Positions 1 to 11,068 of a stretch of 64,000 nt of DNA are shown one piece after another. The DNA comes from Schistocephalus solidus (lineage: Eukaryota; Platyhelminthes; Cestoda; Diphyllobothriidea; Diphyllobothriidae). The position numbers were made by a program, and so were the translations under genes. Where the stretch lies: assembly GCA_017591395.1 (NCBI GenBank), contig WEDG01000438.1, forward strand, positions 154,742 to 218,741, given 5' to 3'. Position 1 is the first letter of the stretch, and each line of letters begins with the position of its first letter. The notes beneath the pieces were generated by a model, which saw only the letters and a program-made list of their open reading frames with translations, was not told the origin of the DNA and searched no databases.

Positions 1-269
1 AAATTCAGCCCCCAGCTGCGGTACAGTGGCGTGTTGGAGGAGGCATCGTGGACTGGCTGCCAAATCATCGCAAAGACATCTTAAGCTATCTAGATGTGTC
101 GGCTGAGATGCTTCTGGAGCACAGCCCTACTGTCCTATATTCGACAGCCCAGATATTCCAAATGTTTATCAACATGGACAAGAAAAGATTGTATGTATTG
201 CACACAACTGTCCGCTTTAAGTGAAATGAACTTTCAACCAATTAAATTCTGTTGTATACCTTATGTCAG

Positions 270-704
270 CAAGGCTTCCAGTCCACCTTCATATTCACAA
301 GGTCGAGCAGTATGAATGATACTCGTGGCCGGAAGGCATGGCGGAAGGCAAGTGACATTGAACACCATGTGTTTGTGAGCCTGGAAGATCTACTGGTGGG
401 ATGCCACAAGAAGATGAAGATACAACGACGGAAGCTAGTGAGGCCCGTCTCCACTTCGGGTCGGGGACCAGCTCATTCGACTACGGAAGAACGTCTGCTG
501 TCCTTCGACATTCCCGCGGGCACTAAGATTGGCACGAAAATTCGTTTCACTGAGGAGGGTAACCAGTTGCCTGGACAAATTCCAGCCGATGTAGTCTTCG
601 TTGTGCAAGATCAGCCACATCCACTCTTTCTGCGCGAGGGTAACCACCTGCACACACAAGTTACCATTGGCCTCCGATTGGCTCTTCTGGGAGGTGAGGT
701 GAAG
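270..704 (+). CDS. DNAJB-type Hsp40, exon with first C-terminal (substrate-binding) domain
   Basis: This exon encodes about 145 residues of a type II DnaJ co-chaperone, a partner of Hsp70 that binds unfolded substrate through two beta-rich C-terminal domains. After a basic linker the frame reads IEHHVFVSLEDLLVGC, the conserved opening of CTD-I. It then has KIGTKIRFTEEGNQ, IPADVVFVVQDQPHPLFLREG and a closing LALLGGEVK, all in canonical DNAJB order and without the zinc-finger repeats of type I proteins. The 5' edge is set at the acceptor after ttatgtcag (AG 268-269), preceded by a pyrimidine-rich tract and just inside an in-frame stop at 243. Acceptors a few codons further in remain possible. 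The 3' edge is AAG followed by gcaagt, a GC donor, in phase 0. J and G/F regions must lie off the left edge. Family assignment is secure; the exact paralogue is not. Confidence 0.85.
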
Positions 705-875
705 GCAAGTACCATCTTGAATGGTTCTCTCTCCGAACCTCTGTAGGCACTTGACGTTACGAATTCCTACTATCTTATGTCCTAAACCAATTGGAGTGCT
801 TTAGGGGCACACCACTGGTCTGCATGCTTACTTAGCAGAAATTTTCATTGGGAGGTTATTTTGAGAGTAAAATTA

Positions 876-1203
876 TCGGGATGGCTTACTTTTATGCCAC
901 CCAGGGCCAGGGGGACCAGAAACGTCCTGCCCGAGTAATAAAGGTGACCCTGCGCATAATTACAGGGAGGGTAAATTCTACCGTGTCTTTCTCCTAACAC
1001 TAACTTAAACCTAAACTGTAGTTCCAACCTTAACCCTAACTATTATCTAAACCCTATCCCAAAAGTTACTAAGTTACCTTAGCAGTAACCTTAACTCTAA
1101 CCATAAGCCTAACTGTATATTCCCTGGAATTTTGCGCAAAGACACCTGTATTTGGGGCGGTTCCTGTTCTTGTTAGGGGTCATATAATTCATCCTAAGCA
1201 AAT
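876..1203. mobile_element. MITE with telomere-like core, copy 1
   Basis: A C-rich core of irregular CCTAAC/ACCCTAA units (about 995-1115) is flanked by inverted arms. The left arm begins gggatggcttacttttatg and the right arm ends catataattcatcctaagc. The right arm carries the family motif ttcctggaatttt-gcgcaaag-cacctgta-ggggcggttcctgttct. The arms are diverged but the order of motifs matches the clear copy at 50.1 kb. It has no coding capacity. Confidence 0.65.
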
Positions 1204-2049
1204 TATCAGCACACCAATATTATTCATAGGAATTTATGAAAATGCTCGCTCCCAAGCGGCCAAGAAAGTGGATGGACTTTAACGGTTGCAAGCAGTATTG
1301 GTTCCATTTAGCAAACGATGAGGAGGAAAGGTTTATACTATGCAGGGTTTTGGGTTTGTCTTCGATAGCAAAGGAAGCTGGTCTGACTGAACTGTGTTCC
1401 TTGGTAAAGCACATGGAGCATATTCGTGTGCGCGAGCATATGTAAGCTTGAAGACATCTGCAGTGACACACCTCTAAATTCGCGCCCGTAACTGGCCGGC
1501 TGAGGTGATCGAGAGGGTTTTATTACGGCGTTGCTCCCTATCGGAGACGGTGGACGTGCGCACGCACTCGCGAACACAGCCGTACGTCTGAACCACATCT
1601 TTACCTCAGCTTCAAGATCGCGGCTGGTATTCGGCCAGATCATCCACTCCAAATGGAATATAGACAGGGAACTGTGGGACCTGATCAGGTCTTCGCCTCG
1701 GCAATCGCGGTTGTATAGACAATTTAGAAAAAAATGTTCTTCAAAATAATTTCACACCGTTCAACCTCCCAAATACTGAAATTAAAATCGCTTTAATTGT
1801 CAGAAAGTGCAGTGAAGATAGCCGGCCAGTAGAGCAACGTCCAACGGCGATTTGTATAGTAAGCGAACATTGAGGCAAACCCGCACTCTGCTTAAGTCGT
1901 TGGCTTCTCGAGTATTATTTATGGAGGTGCCTAGGAATATTCACAGCCAAGATCTGTATGTTACAATTTATTTATTCAAATCGAGGTAAGGTTTCGTAAT
2001 ACTCAGTATTGCAACCGCATAGCCCTGACCCTTCCAGTTTTGGGGAAAG

Positions 2050-2330
2050 TGGAATATGAACAATGCCGCCAAAGACAAGGGAGACAGTCTCCCTCGTCTT
2101 CGTCGGCAATGTTCATCAGCCTATTCAGTGATAGCCGCTGTGCGGCTGCTCACGAGGCTCGAGTGTAAGCTGCAAGGCAGAACCAGACGAGGGAGTTCCC
2201 TTAGCGAGTGGGGAGCGTTTAGTAACGAAAGCGGAATATTTTGGTCAGCTTTTAATGTGCTTCCTGTCATATTGAAGTCAGAGGCTGCAGAGTACTGCTT
2301 CTGCGGGCGTGCTACTAGAAACTCCATCAG
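2050..2330. repeat. Dispersed SINE-related repeat, shared with 41.6-41.9 kb
   Basis: The segment starting aacaatgccgccaaagac and a following block (agccgctgtgcggctgctc ... gttcccttagcgagtgggg ... gtaacgaa) reappear in the same order at 41,609-41,900. The first 65 bases here form an inverted repeat: the gacaagggagac side answers the gtctccctcgtctt side. The tRNA-like head present at 41.7 kb is missing here. The function is unknown. Confidence 0.55.
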
Positions 2331-2409
2331 GACTTTAGACCGCTGAGGCTAATCCGAATTTTCCCTCGCCCCATGTAACGATGCCGCCATCACCCTCTTT
2401 TCCCCACAG

Positions 2410-2733
2410 ATTTTAGGGCTACAGAAGGAGAAACATATCATAAAGCTGAAACCGCTAACAAATTCAGGGCAGACGGTGCGCGTGCCGAATGCGGGGTTAC
2501 CAACTCTGCCTGTGCGACCGGGTACAGCTGCGACTACCCCCCGGGGAGACCTTATAGTCCACTTTGTCATTGAAATGCCTCCTACGTCCACGGTAAGACA
2601 GATGCGCGTAATCAAGGATTTTCCGGCGGAAAAACCGCCTCTACAGATGGCACTTCAGCAAATAGAGAGGTCCCGATCAACAACGCCAAACCGGAGTACT
2701 TTTCGAACAAGCGGGACGCAGAGGATTCGCTAA
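2410..2733 (+). CDS. DNAJB-type Hsp40, last exon with second C-terminal domain
   Basis: After the acceptor cccacag the frame opens ILGLQKEKHIIKLKPLTNSG, then QTVRVPNAGLP and RGDLIVHFVIEMPP. This is the CTD-II signature (G-x-GLP followed by GDL-hydrophobic). Read straight on, the frame adds about 50 basic, Ser/Thr-rich residues and stops at 2731-2733. A strong donor, acg followed by gtaaga, sits at 2592/2593 in phase 0 just after the domain. A good acceptor (tcgtctgtgcag, exon from 2965) would give a short tail ending at TGA 2983-2985. Typical DNAJB proteins end soon after this motif with an amphipathic helix, so the spliced form is at least as likely as the read-through. CTD-II identity is firm; the C-terminus is not. 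Confidence 0.8.
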   Translation: MLGLQKEKHIIKLKPLTNSGQTVRVPNAGLPTLPVRPGTAATTPRGDLIVHFVIEMPPTSTVRQMRVIKDFPAEKPPLQMALQQIERSRSTTPNRSTFRTSGTQRIR

Positions 2734-2985
2734 AGGTGTGAGGATTTGCATATCTGCGCCGCTACCCACCTCCTCACTTCCCTCCCAAGCATCTATACTA
2801 CTTATTTTCTTCTTCATCTTCTGCTGATCATTCTTCATTCTCCCTCCACCCTCGTCCACCGCATGCAATTCATTTTTGATTTTCGTCCCGTTTTTGGCAT
2901 ATTATGTGCTCCCAAATTTCTAAAATTTGTCAACTTCGTTTGATCTATTTTCTCGTCTGTGCAGGCGTACTGCATAGATCATTGA

Positions 2986-3395
2986 CTAAACTCGATATTT
3001 AATCGAAAACAAATAATGCACAACGAGGAAAACGGCAGAAACGTTGAGATATAAAAATAATTTCGAACATCAGCAGATTATTTCCTATTTTTAAGTAAAT
3101 TTCATTCGAAACAATAAGTCTTGTTTCAGGGTACTATACGGTTGTCTTTTAGCTGTACGCGATAAAATGTAAAAGCAATGCGGTCTTAATTCGAGAATCG
3201 TCAGTTCATCTTTGGCCTAAGTTAACATTATTTGGTCTCCATAGGCAGGAATTAGACTAGGAACGTTCTAATGGATGAGATCTGATCGCTCTAACATAAA
3301 TTTAATTCGATAGGACGCTGCAAGTACTTCAAATGTGACGAGGCCGAAATCCTTGCAAGAAGTGACAACTATGTGAGCCATAATGACCTCCCACC
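2986..3395. other. Intergenic, no feature seen
   Basis: AT-rich sequence downstream of DNAJB. I see no coding exon or repeat shared with the rest of the window. There is no clear polyadenylation signal that decides between the two DNAJB ends. Confidence 0.4.
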
Positions 3396-3399
3396 TGTA

Positions 3400-3605
3400 T
3401 ATTCTGTACCCAGACCTTCTCCGGGCTAAGTACTTTGCCAAACGGTGAGAATGCGGGTGACCAAAAGTTCCAGTGACAGGAAGCCACATTTATTTGACCC
3501 ATTTGTGAAAAACTTGGTGGCCTCGGTGGGATTCGAACCCATGCCTGCAAGGGGAAGGCTTCATTAAGGCCACCGTTTTGGCCAACTGAGTCTGGTAGTC
3601 ATCGG
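3400..3605 (-). repeat. tRNA-derived SINE
   Basis: On the minus strand the sequence carries a pol III A box (tggccaaaacgg, near 3580) and, about 50 bases on, a perfect B box ggttcgaatcc (near 3535). These are followed by a body that includes caaatgggtcaaataaatgtgg. The cloverleaf is not intact, so this is a SINE head rather than a tRNA gene. Related heads occur at 22.9, 23.2 and 41.7 kb. Confidence 0.6.
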
Positions 3606-3609
3606 ATGG

Positions 3610-5125
3610 ATTGTAGATTGATTGCTAATGAAATCCTGCTTGGACAGCTTAATTTATCAGCATTGATGGTTTCCATAAGTCGTTGTAGACTGGGCGAGTA
3701 AACTGACACATGTGTGATTAAACTCACGTGTGACACATTGTTAAGTGATTATCACGCCATGAATCAAAAGCAGTGATGAAATCGCAGACGGTAACGGCTG
3801 GGGTGTGGACTATCAAGCAATCGTCGCATCAGTTATGACCCCCAGCTATGAACGCGTGTGATGATAATTGTAAGCGTGTGGTGGGATGGGAACTGCGCCC
3901 TATCAGGGCTACTCTCCTAGTGTCTCTCTTAACCCTTGTCTGCGAAGTCTTCCGACGGTGACCTCGAGCTAGCCAATAAACTTATCCCAGCAATCGCAGC
4001 ATCGTCTGAACTGCTACTTGGATTTCGCATACGCAATTCCCTAGGATTGTTCTCTTTAAAGCCCCCAGAGGTCATCGAATGAAGTCCCTTTTCGGGTCAC
4101 ACATGACTTATCAATGTAATATCTGATATTTCAAATCTTTTTATAAAGGAGCTTAAAAACGGCGGTATAAGAATGATCCATGACGCATTTTGGCTACAAT
4201 CATCGTCTGAAATAGAGAACAAGTAGATGCTAACACAATTTAAAGCGCAGAATTGGCCTTTATCTAAATAACCAGGATACGTTGTATTCAGTATATTTTT
4301 GCCGTTTATAGAAAAAATGCCACACAAAATGCCGCATTTTTCAGGGATGATGTCAAGACCTAATTTTGCCAGTTAGAAAAAAAATTGCCCGTCTTCAGGA
4401 AATGACTGTTTCTAGACTCAAGTGCATAGGAGCAATTCCAATTAGTTTTTCTCTTCTCACTGTCATACTCCTATTATTTTTTTATTGGGAAAGCACGGGA
4501 AGTTCCGAAAACGTTAGGAGGCTATGACAGCCTGCTGTCCCTGTACAGATGCTTACAAATTATACGGATATTGGTATCGAACAAACAAGCTGCGCATGAG
4601 CATAAGCTTAATCAAGGCGACCAGGTAGGATGAAAGGATACAGTAAAAAACTATAGATTAAAGTAACAAAGTAGAGTTAGAGGAATAGTAAGTAACAATA
4701 TAATGAGCTCATTAAACAGCTATCTCGTTGGATTGTACTGATATTGCGCCCGAAATTGGAACCCCTATATGACAAATGATCCAATTTACTATAGATTAAA
4801 CACTCATTCAAAGGAACCTTGCTGACGTGGATAACCGTGGATTTGTGACCGGAAATAAATGAGTCAATTGCGTATCCGTTAATTGGGCCCCTGGCTACCA
4901 AAGATGATTTGTTGTCTGGCTTAAGGAATACCGGCCATGTTTTTAAACAGGGAAGGAGTCCTTTCGGTATATAGTACATTTGGCGGCCCAACTCGGCGTA
5001 CATTGCGACATATCGGCTCAGTTCAGGTATTCTACGATAAACATTTCCATTCATGTTACGCATCTACATGGTCAAATTTTGCTCGTTATTGGCTGAAGGT
5101 TCATCATCCATTTTTTATTTTGGTG
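3610..5125. other. Unassigned intergenic stretch
   Basis: Nothing recognisable apart from a phrase near 3685 (gtagactgggcgagtaa) that also occurs in SINE-associated sequence near 23.1 and 23.48 kb. A minus-strand open frame at 4677-5063 (128 codons) has no motif I know; it is recorded here only because it is long for this base composition. Confidence 0.35.
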
Positions 5126-5127
5126 TG

Positions 5128-5766
5128 ATGATTGCCCGGCCGCCTGGCTCACCGACACTGGCGTTAGAACCAAAGTCTGTCTGCGTGCCCTGCGCTGCCT
5201 GCTATGGCCAAACTCTCAGGACAGAATATGGATTGGGTAGGACATTGCACTTGCTGATAGATTGGTGGCCCTAAAACCACGATTCAAGCAACTCGCGGTT
5301 CAAACGATTGTCACCTCTGGCGAGAATTTCAGTCTCATCGAAATTGAATTTGTGGCCTGGTCTCGCCGAGTAAGTCGCGACTTGAGAATTGACGTCATTT
5401 CTCCGTACTGCTGCCGCATCTTCGGTAATTGGCGTCCCGAGCAGATTTCCAGTTTTTCCGACGTGATTGTTTTGCCCGCAACTGCAACAGATCCGAGGAA
5501 CGACACCAGAGGTTTGTTCATCACGCAAAAATTCAACGGGTGATGAAATCTCTGCAAGCATCGACCCGCATGCCGATCCTTAAATACTTAGCGCACCAGG
5601 AGACAAATATCCTCGAGAAAGGGGGGAGCCATTAATTGCCCCAAGTATGCAGTAGCATAGCAACTGCATCCTACAAATATTGCCATTCCCTATGTACGAA
5701 TTACCCTATCTGATGCTGGGTTTGAACTGTAATCCGAAGGTAAAGCGATCGCGTCTGCTTCTTTTC
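5128..5766 (-). mobile_element. Penelope-like element fragment, copy 1
   Basis: In minus orientation the order is a terminal-repeat arm (5766 to about 5630), a GIY-YIG endonuclease reading frame (5561-5271), then the start of the tail (ending near 5128). The arm phrase gtagcatagcaactgcatcc (plus strand) is shared with copies at 11.8 and 42 kb. The tail phrase ttgcccggccgcctggctc recurs near 12.06 kb and, inverted, near 42.38 kb. No reverse transcriptase is present, so the copy is heavily truncated. Confidence 0.65.
5271..5561 (-). pseudogene. GIY-YIG endonuclease domain of a Penelope-like retroelement
   Basis: The frame reads VVPRICCSCGQNNHVGKTG, then ITEDAAAVRRNDVNSQVA, then GHKFNFDETEILARGDNR, then RELLESW. 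This matches the C-terminal GIY-YIG-type domain that follows reverse transcriptase in Penelope-like elements. The second motif strand appears as NHVGKTG where YVGETG-like sequence is usual, and the downstream R, H and E positions are roughly in place (EDAAAVRR where EH is typical). In intact elements this domain nicks target DNA for retrotransposition. Here the reverse transcriptase is absent and the frame is closed soon after ESWF, so I call it a relic. Confidence 0.65.
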
Positions 5767-5769
5767 AAG

Positions 5770-7277
5770 TATTTCCTGGGACTTGCATGTTTACTTGTGT
5801 CTAAGGCATCTAGTTACTTCTGTCCTCAGGTTAATGTTTAGGAATGCCTGCATTTCGTCACGACAGCTGTCAATCTGAACAGCTCGCTCGCTATAGGATA
5901 AGCTTCCATTCGGGAACTTTGGCGCTCCACCAAGGCAGAGAGGTAATTGGTTGCGCGCGCAGAAAGCGGCCTACGCAACAGCCAACGGAACTCACACAGT
6001 ACGACAGGGATCCGATAATTAGCCTCAGACTGCTGACGGTGTTCAACACGGTCTCACATGCAATCCGACTGAATTCATCTGCCATCTGATCGGACCCCTG
6101 GGGACTACATAAAAGCGTTTGTAGGTACTCGGTGCCTATGGTCAGTAACAGTAGAGACAGTTCTAAAAACGTTTCGGTTCTGCGAAAGTTGCGTTTATTG
6201 ATGCACCCTGATTTTTGGACCAAGCAAGGTTTCCGCTTTGTTTGGTGACCCTGGTTCACAGTCCCCGCAGTCGATCACATGGAAAAATTATCCTAAAAAC
6301 CGAATTTTTCGCCACAAAGCTGCCGTCAGTCATACCCAAACCGCAGGTTGTGTGTGAAATAAGATTTGAACCATGATCCAGTAGGACATGAAATTCAACA
6401 CTATCCTAAGGCCATGGTATTGTTAAACGTAATGTCTAATAGTCAAATGCTCAAAGTTCGGGTTCCTGAGCATTCGGTTCTGCGATCGGCATATCGCTGG
6501 CTGGCTAACGACACATCTAGCAGAAGTGGCCATTCCACCGTCCATTACCTTGTCGGTGTTATTTCCATATTAAGTTCCTATAAAAATAACAAATTACCTA
6601 TGCCTCAGAATCTAGGCCCGCTCTGCATATCTTTAGTATTCCAGAAACAACACATGGAACCGAATGTTAAGTTTGCACCAACGTCATATTCCAAGGTAAA
6701 ATAGGTAATATGAAGGTGATAAAAGCATGTACTTAAAAATGCTTAAAAAAAGTGGTTGGAAGAGTCTGAATAGTCAAATGGATGAGGCAAAAGTCCAGCT
6801 AAGGTATTATCAAAAGAAAAACCCCACGATACGCCAACTGAAACCGGGCATCTAGTTAAAAAAGAAACAATTTTCAGGGAGTCATACAGGTATAAAGTGG
6901 GAAAGGGGGCAAATGATGGATAGCAGTGACCCTATCAGTGGATCGGAAAAATTTAAAAACTTAATTAATGATGACATAAAATTGAAAACATATGCCTTTC
7001 TACGATTTGGGCCGAAGATGTGAAAACTCGGACAAAAATGCAAGTGATCTGACGAAAGTTCGCGTGCGAAAGAGGCGAAAACATGTAAATAAGAATGGAA
7101 GAAGAGATGACTCGGCCTGAATTCTTAAGCGAAGACGCTCAAAAATCTTCGCACGAGCGTTCACGCACACCCAAAAACACACACGCACGCTCAACGGTGG
7201 TAAATTAAAAAAAACTTGTGAATGATGGGGGGAGAGTATTCTAGAAAAAGAAAACACAGAGACAGGAGGCGAAATGA
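5770..7277. other. Unassigned intergenic stretch
   Basis: The open frames at 5891-6259 (minus) and 6366-6704 (plus) have no family resemblance and lack convincing splice contexts. The part just below 7278 would be 3' flank of the minus-strand exon ending there; I find no AATAAA on the minus strand close by. Confidence 0.35.
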
Positions 7278-7513
7278 CTAGAGGTAATGAAGCTGTTTGG
7301 GTGAAGGTGGCGCTGGAAGGTCAAATTCGGGATCGACTGGAGTTTCCGCTGGAATTTGATTGCTACTGCAGAGTCCGGTCGTATTCAGCTGCTGCAGTTG
7401 GCCAGACAGCTGAGAGAGAAGACAGGCAGCAGTAGAGGCAACATTAGACGCGCGAACGTCAATGTCATCATCATCATCATCATCTTTTGATGGCAACCGA
7501 CGATCCAAGAGCT
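7278..7513 (-). CDS. Terminal exon of an unidentified minus-strand gene (Asp run, Pro-rich end)
   Basis: A minus-strand acceptor (tatatacttgcag, AG at 7515-7514) opens a frame of 77 codons ending in TAG at 7280-7278. The product begins LLDRRLPSK, continues with seven Asp from a simple (ATC)n tract at 7467-7490, then IDVRASNVASTAAC, a Leu/Gln-rich stretch LLSQLSGQLQQLN, and ends LPAPPSPKQLHYL. The entry phase needs one base from the previous exon. The exon at 11,069-11,333 supplies C, giving CAG (Gln). No domain is recognised. The frame, acceptor and phase agree, but no homology supports it. It could be an alternative 3' end of the MTSS gene. Confidence 0.5.
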
Positions 7514-7519
7514 CTGCAA

Positions 7520-8730
7520 GTATATATTAGCAGTAAATTCCGATAAACTTTCAAGTCGAGAAAAGTGATCCGCTAAATGAGACAGCAAGAGGAGCAAGGA
7601 TTGCAAGTACAGTGTCTGGCCTATTTCATAGAATATTACGCGAAATTCTCAAGTGTTTTCGAATAGAAGGGGTTACTTACGTGGGATTATCCTGCAACAT
7701 AATCCCAAAACAGTCCAGGCACGTCGGAAAGTTGCTTTTCACTAAGCTTTCTTTTATACGACATGGAAAAACTACACTTAGAAAAAGTGACTACTTAAAT
7801 AGTATATCTTTCCCGCTTATTTTCGATACACTTATAAATTCAAACGTGGCTTATAAATCACGTCTTCTTCAAGTGTGATATTGAAGAAAGTTTCTTTTTC
7901 GATTTTGAAAAGTTTCTTATTAAGAGATTTTAAGGCCACGTGATGTTTTTTGATACTGCGAAGCTGCAAGGCTAGGTGCCAGAACTTATTAGGCGCAATC
8001 AAATGTGCTTGGTACGAGTCAGAAATGATTATTTCTAGAGGTTATACCCTATATATGCCCGAACCATGCTCTCAAAACACTTAAACATCAATGTAAAAGT
8101 TGGTTTAGTACATTAAAACTTACAAACGAAATGGTTGGCGCAGACATAGCTAATAGAAGCGTCTAATACGTATTTGTCCCACTAGCATATTTACAGTATA
8201 GTATACTTATATTACTCCTATACAAATTAATTAACTGCTGTTTTATTTTGCGCTCACAGGAAGGGAAAAGCAATTAATGAATGAGACTGTAAGATTAATG
8301 GCGGCATTGTCAGGAAAGTTAACTGAGTAAACTTTATATCGCCCGAGAAGTCATTTAACGAAGGTACGATTGAAAAAAATAAAGAAAACATGTACGTATT
8401 TTACTGATAGCCAATTTAAAATTATAAGACATACGGAGAAATTCTAAGTTACAAAAATATACGTGCGCGCTAAATATGATAAATTAACGGAAAAACTAAA
8501 ATACACATGCACATTACAAATCTTTAATAAAAAATAGTAGTTTGTGTACTCAGTAATGACGAAGCAGCTGTGCAGTAGGGCTAAAACAATTAAAAAGTCT
8601 GCACGGTATACTCGAGGAGCTACACCTTCACAAAGTCCCCATCTTTAGGTGGACTGCTTATGTAGGGGCTTTTTTGTGTGAGGGTTCGTGCGAGGGATTG
8701 GAGCTCCAATCGAAATACCAAGTTATTTGT
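7520..8730. other. Intron or intergenic, AT-rich
   Basis: AT-rich sequence between the exon at 7.5 kb and a Penelope end. A phrase near 7865-7930 (cttcttcaagtgtgatattgaagaaag ... cgattttgaaaag) resembles the repeat family centred at 9.6 kb. No coding exon is seen. Confidence 0.35.
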
Positions 8731-8734
8731 GGAA

Positions 8735-8822
8735 CTGTCTCTGACGATGGCTTCGAGAGAGGGTTCAAAACTTCAGGTCAATAAACATCATGTTCCAGCG
8801 ATCGCCTACTTTTCTTCTGTAG
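8735..8822 (+). repeat. Solo terminal repeat of the Penelope-like family
   Basis: The sequence ctgacgatggcttcgagag, followed by aacttcaggtcaataaa and then gttccagcgatcgcctac, parallels the right end of the 42-kb copy (gatgagttcaag ... aacgtcaggcgaataaa ... atcccagcgatcgtgtctac). No other part of the element is adjacent. Confidence 0.45.
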
Positions 8823-9129
8823 ATGCAGTTTTTATAGCGGTGTAGAGGGATGTGTATGCTCCATGAGTGCAGGTTAGCCATTTTTCATTTTGAGAACACT
8901 TTTAAAATAGGGATCCTTGCTATGTGAGTAGCAATTCCTAACTCTTAAGCCCAACAGCATGTCGGTATGGTGCCAAAGTCATCGCCAAATCAGATACAGT
9001 ATGCATTTGCTAGGAACACTAGCAGAGGTTTTAAAACTTGTGCCAAATTCAAGTTAATATTTAAAAAGTATAAAAAATAGGAAACAAACTACACGAATTT
9101 TCAAAATTATTATGTAACCATCAGCGTTT

Positions 9130-10210
9130 TCTGTAGAATAAAGTAACATTTAGGAAGGCATCGAAGATCAATGGCAATAGAGCATACTACTTGGTGACCT
9201 TTTTAAAACGAGTGTAGTTTTCGCAAACGGCCCGAATAAAACGCGCACAAAAACTGGCATCCTGGAGTGACTGAAATATGTTTCAAAATAATCACATGGC
9301 AATTTCGACTACGGTCAGGCTCTGATCTCAAGAACTGTGAACAAAATCCTAAAATGCGTTTTCGATTTAAAAAAATATTACCTAAGTGAGATTGTAATAT
9401 CCATCCTCATGCAGCATGATCGCATGATATTTCAGACAGACCAGGATGGCGGCTTTCGCATGCACGTCTTTTTGGCTGCCTGTCGTTAGAGAATGACTAC
9501 TATATGATTATCATGCTTTTATTCTATTGAGATTTTGATACCCTTATAAAGTGAAATATATTGTATAGAGAACGTGAGGAAAAAGATACTTTCTTGTATT
9601 CATTGGATAGCTACACATCGTCTTCTTGAAATTTTATACTCGAAGAAAGATCATCTTTCGGTTTTTGAAAAATTTTTGGAATCATGAGATTTTTAGACCG
9701 GACAGTGTCAATTCAAACAGCACTGTATGCATCCGTTTATCAAGTTCGGTCACGAAGTTTACAACATAGTCCATATCCATTGCCAGCTTTTATGAGCACT
9801 AAAGAGTTTCTTCTTATTAAATTCTTCTCCCTACACGTGAAGCATATTGCTTGCAGACATTAAACCCTAAACGCGAACACAACGGCAGATCAAACCCGAA
9901 AGTATTCAGTAATTGGGAAACTTTTTAACCCAAATATATACCTTCTTTGAGGATACAATTTGAAGAAGTGATACTAAGATATCAAATGAGCAGAAGAAAA
10001 GCTATTTTAAAAATATGTTTCTTTAAAATATATTTCAATTTATAAGGGCATCGAAAATAAATATAAAACAAGCGTACTAATTTTTACCGGGCGACCGAAA
10101 AGAAAGGCCTTCAAAAGCGGGCATCCCGGTGTGGCAGAAATATACCGCGTAAGTAAACTTTTCTGATGAAAAGCGCACTTCAAAATTTCGGTTAACGTTT
10201 AATAAATTCG
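9130..10210. repeat. AT-rich dispersed repeat family, related to 55.0-55.6 kb
   Basis: Segments near 9405-9455 (gtaatat...gcagcatgatcgcatgatatttcagacag) and 9640-9680 (gatcatctttcggtttttgaaaaa) have counterparts near 55,205-55,260 and 55,455-55,490. A phrase near 9260 (ggcatcctggagtgactgaaatat) recurs at 10,122 and, inverted, at 9430-9453, so the block contains internal inverted repeats. It is probably decayed non-autonomous transposon DNA. It has no open frame of note. Confidence 0.4.
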
Positions 10211-10214
10211 GTCA

Positions 10215-11065
10215 CCGACTGTAAGCTAGCCTCTCTAACCAAAAATACATTTTTAATAATTTAGTTTAAATTTAACGAGATAGGTCGGATGCCGTACGTT
10301 GGAAAGAAGTGAACTGCAACGAAAGTGAGCTAGTAGCTCACGAGGACTTACTAGGATCAGATGGAATGCACCAAAAATAATGAAAATGCACCCTGCTGGC
10401 CCCAAGTGGAAAGAAAGAGGCCTTCCAGACACAAGAGGAATCGAAATTCCACATGAGCGCCAAAAAACGACACACAATCATGATAATAGGCATATTGTAG
10501 ACAAAATGGTCGACTATGTAATGGAACATCGTGCGCAAGGCAAAACGATATTTTCAGATAGAACTCTACCTCTGAGTAGTATGTATCTGTGTCTTAAACT
10601 TGGTCACTAAAGCGAAACCGAAAGAAGCTCAAGTTCCGCAAGACGGTTAGTAAAAAGGTAGTAAAGAATATTCTCAGTGGAAGACCGGGAGATCAAAAGA
10701 GCCGGTTCAAGTGATAGCCCACATTGTGGGACAAAAATCAAACAGTGAATATTTAGTTCGCATAGGCAGTTTTAAAATTATTTCCACGGTCAAAGACTAC
10801 TTCTACAAAGAAGGGAAACAGACTTGGGCATACTAAGAGGCGTCCATACATTTAAAGAATCTGCTTAAATCTTCATCTGTTAATACGGCTCCTCCTAACG
10901 TGGGTTATCTTTCGAATAGAATTTAAAACATGCCTTCAGATAAGGTCTCCAATCCGCACAACGGACGTTTAAACACCAGTGAAATTATTAGGTGAAATAT
11001 CTCCTTCAAGAATAAAGAAGGATAATTGAGAGCGCATAAAGCGGAAGGTAGAATGGAGAGGAACC
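10215..11065. other. Intron or intergenic, no feature seen
   Basis: Overlapping small frames around 10,250-10,610 on both strands show no motif. I see no splice-supported exon and no shared repeat. Confidence 0.35.
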
Positions 11066-11068
11066 CAC

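Larger units (their letters stand above)
705..2409 (+). other. DNAJB intron with GC-AG borders
   Basis: The intron starts with gcaagt after AAG and ends in a pyrimidine-rich ttttccccacag. Joining the flanking exons in phase 0 continues GGEVK directly into ILGLQKEKH, which is the expected CTD-I to CTD-II transition, so the non-GT donor is supported by protein continuity. The intron holds a telomere-like MITE (about 876-1200) and a SINE-related repeat (about 2050-2330). Open frames at 1236-1445 and 1531-1749 resemble nothing I know. Confidence 0.75.
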
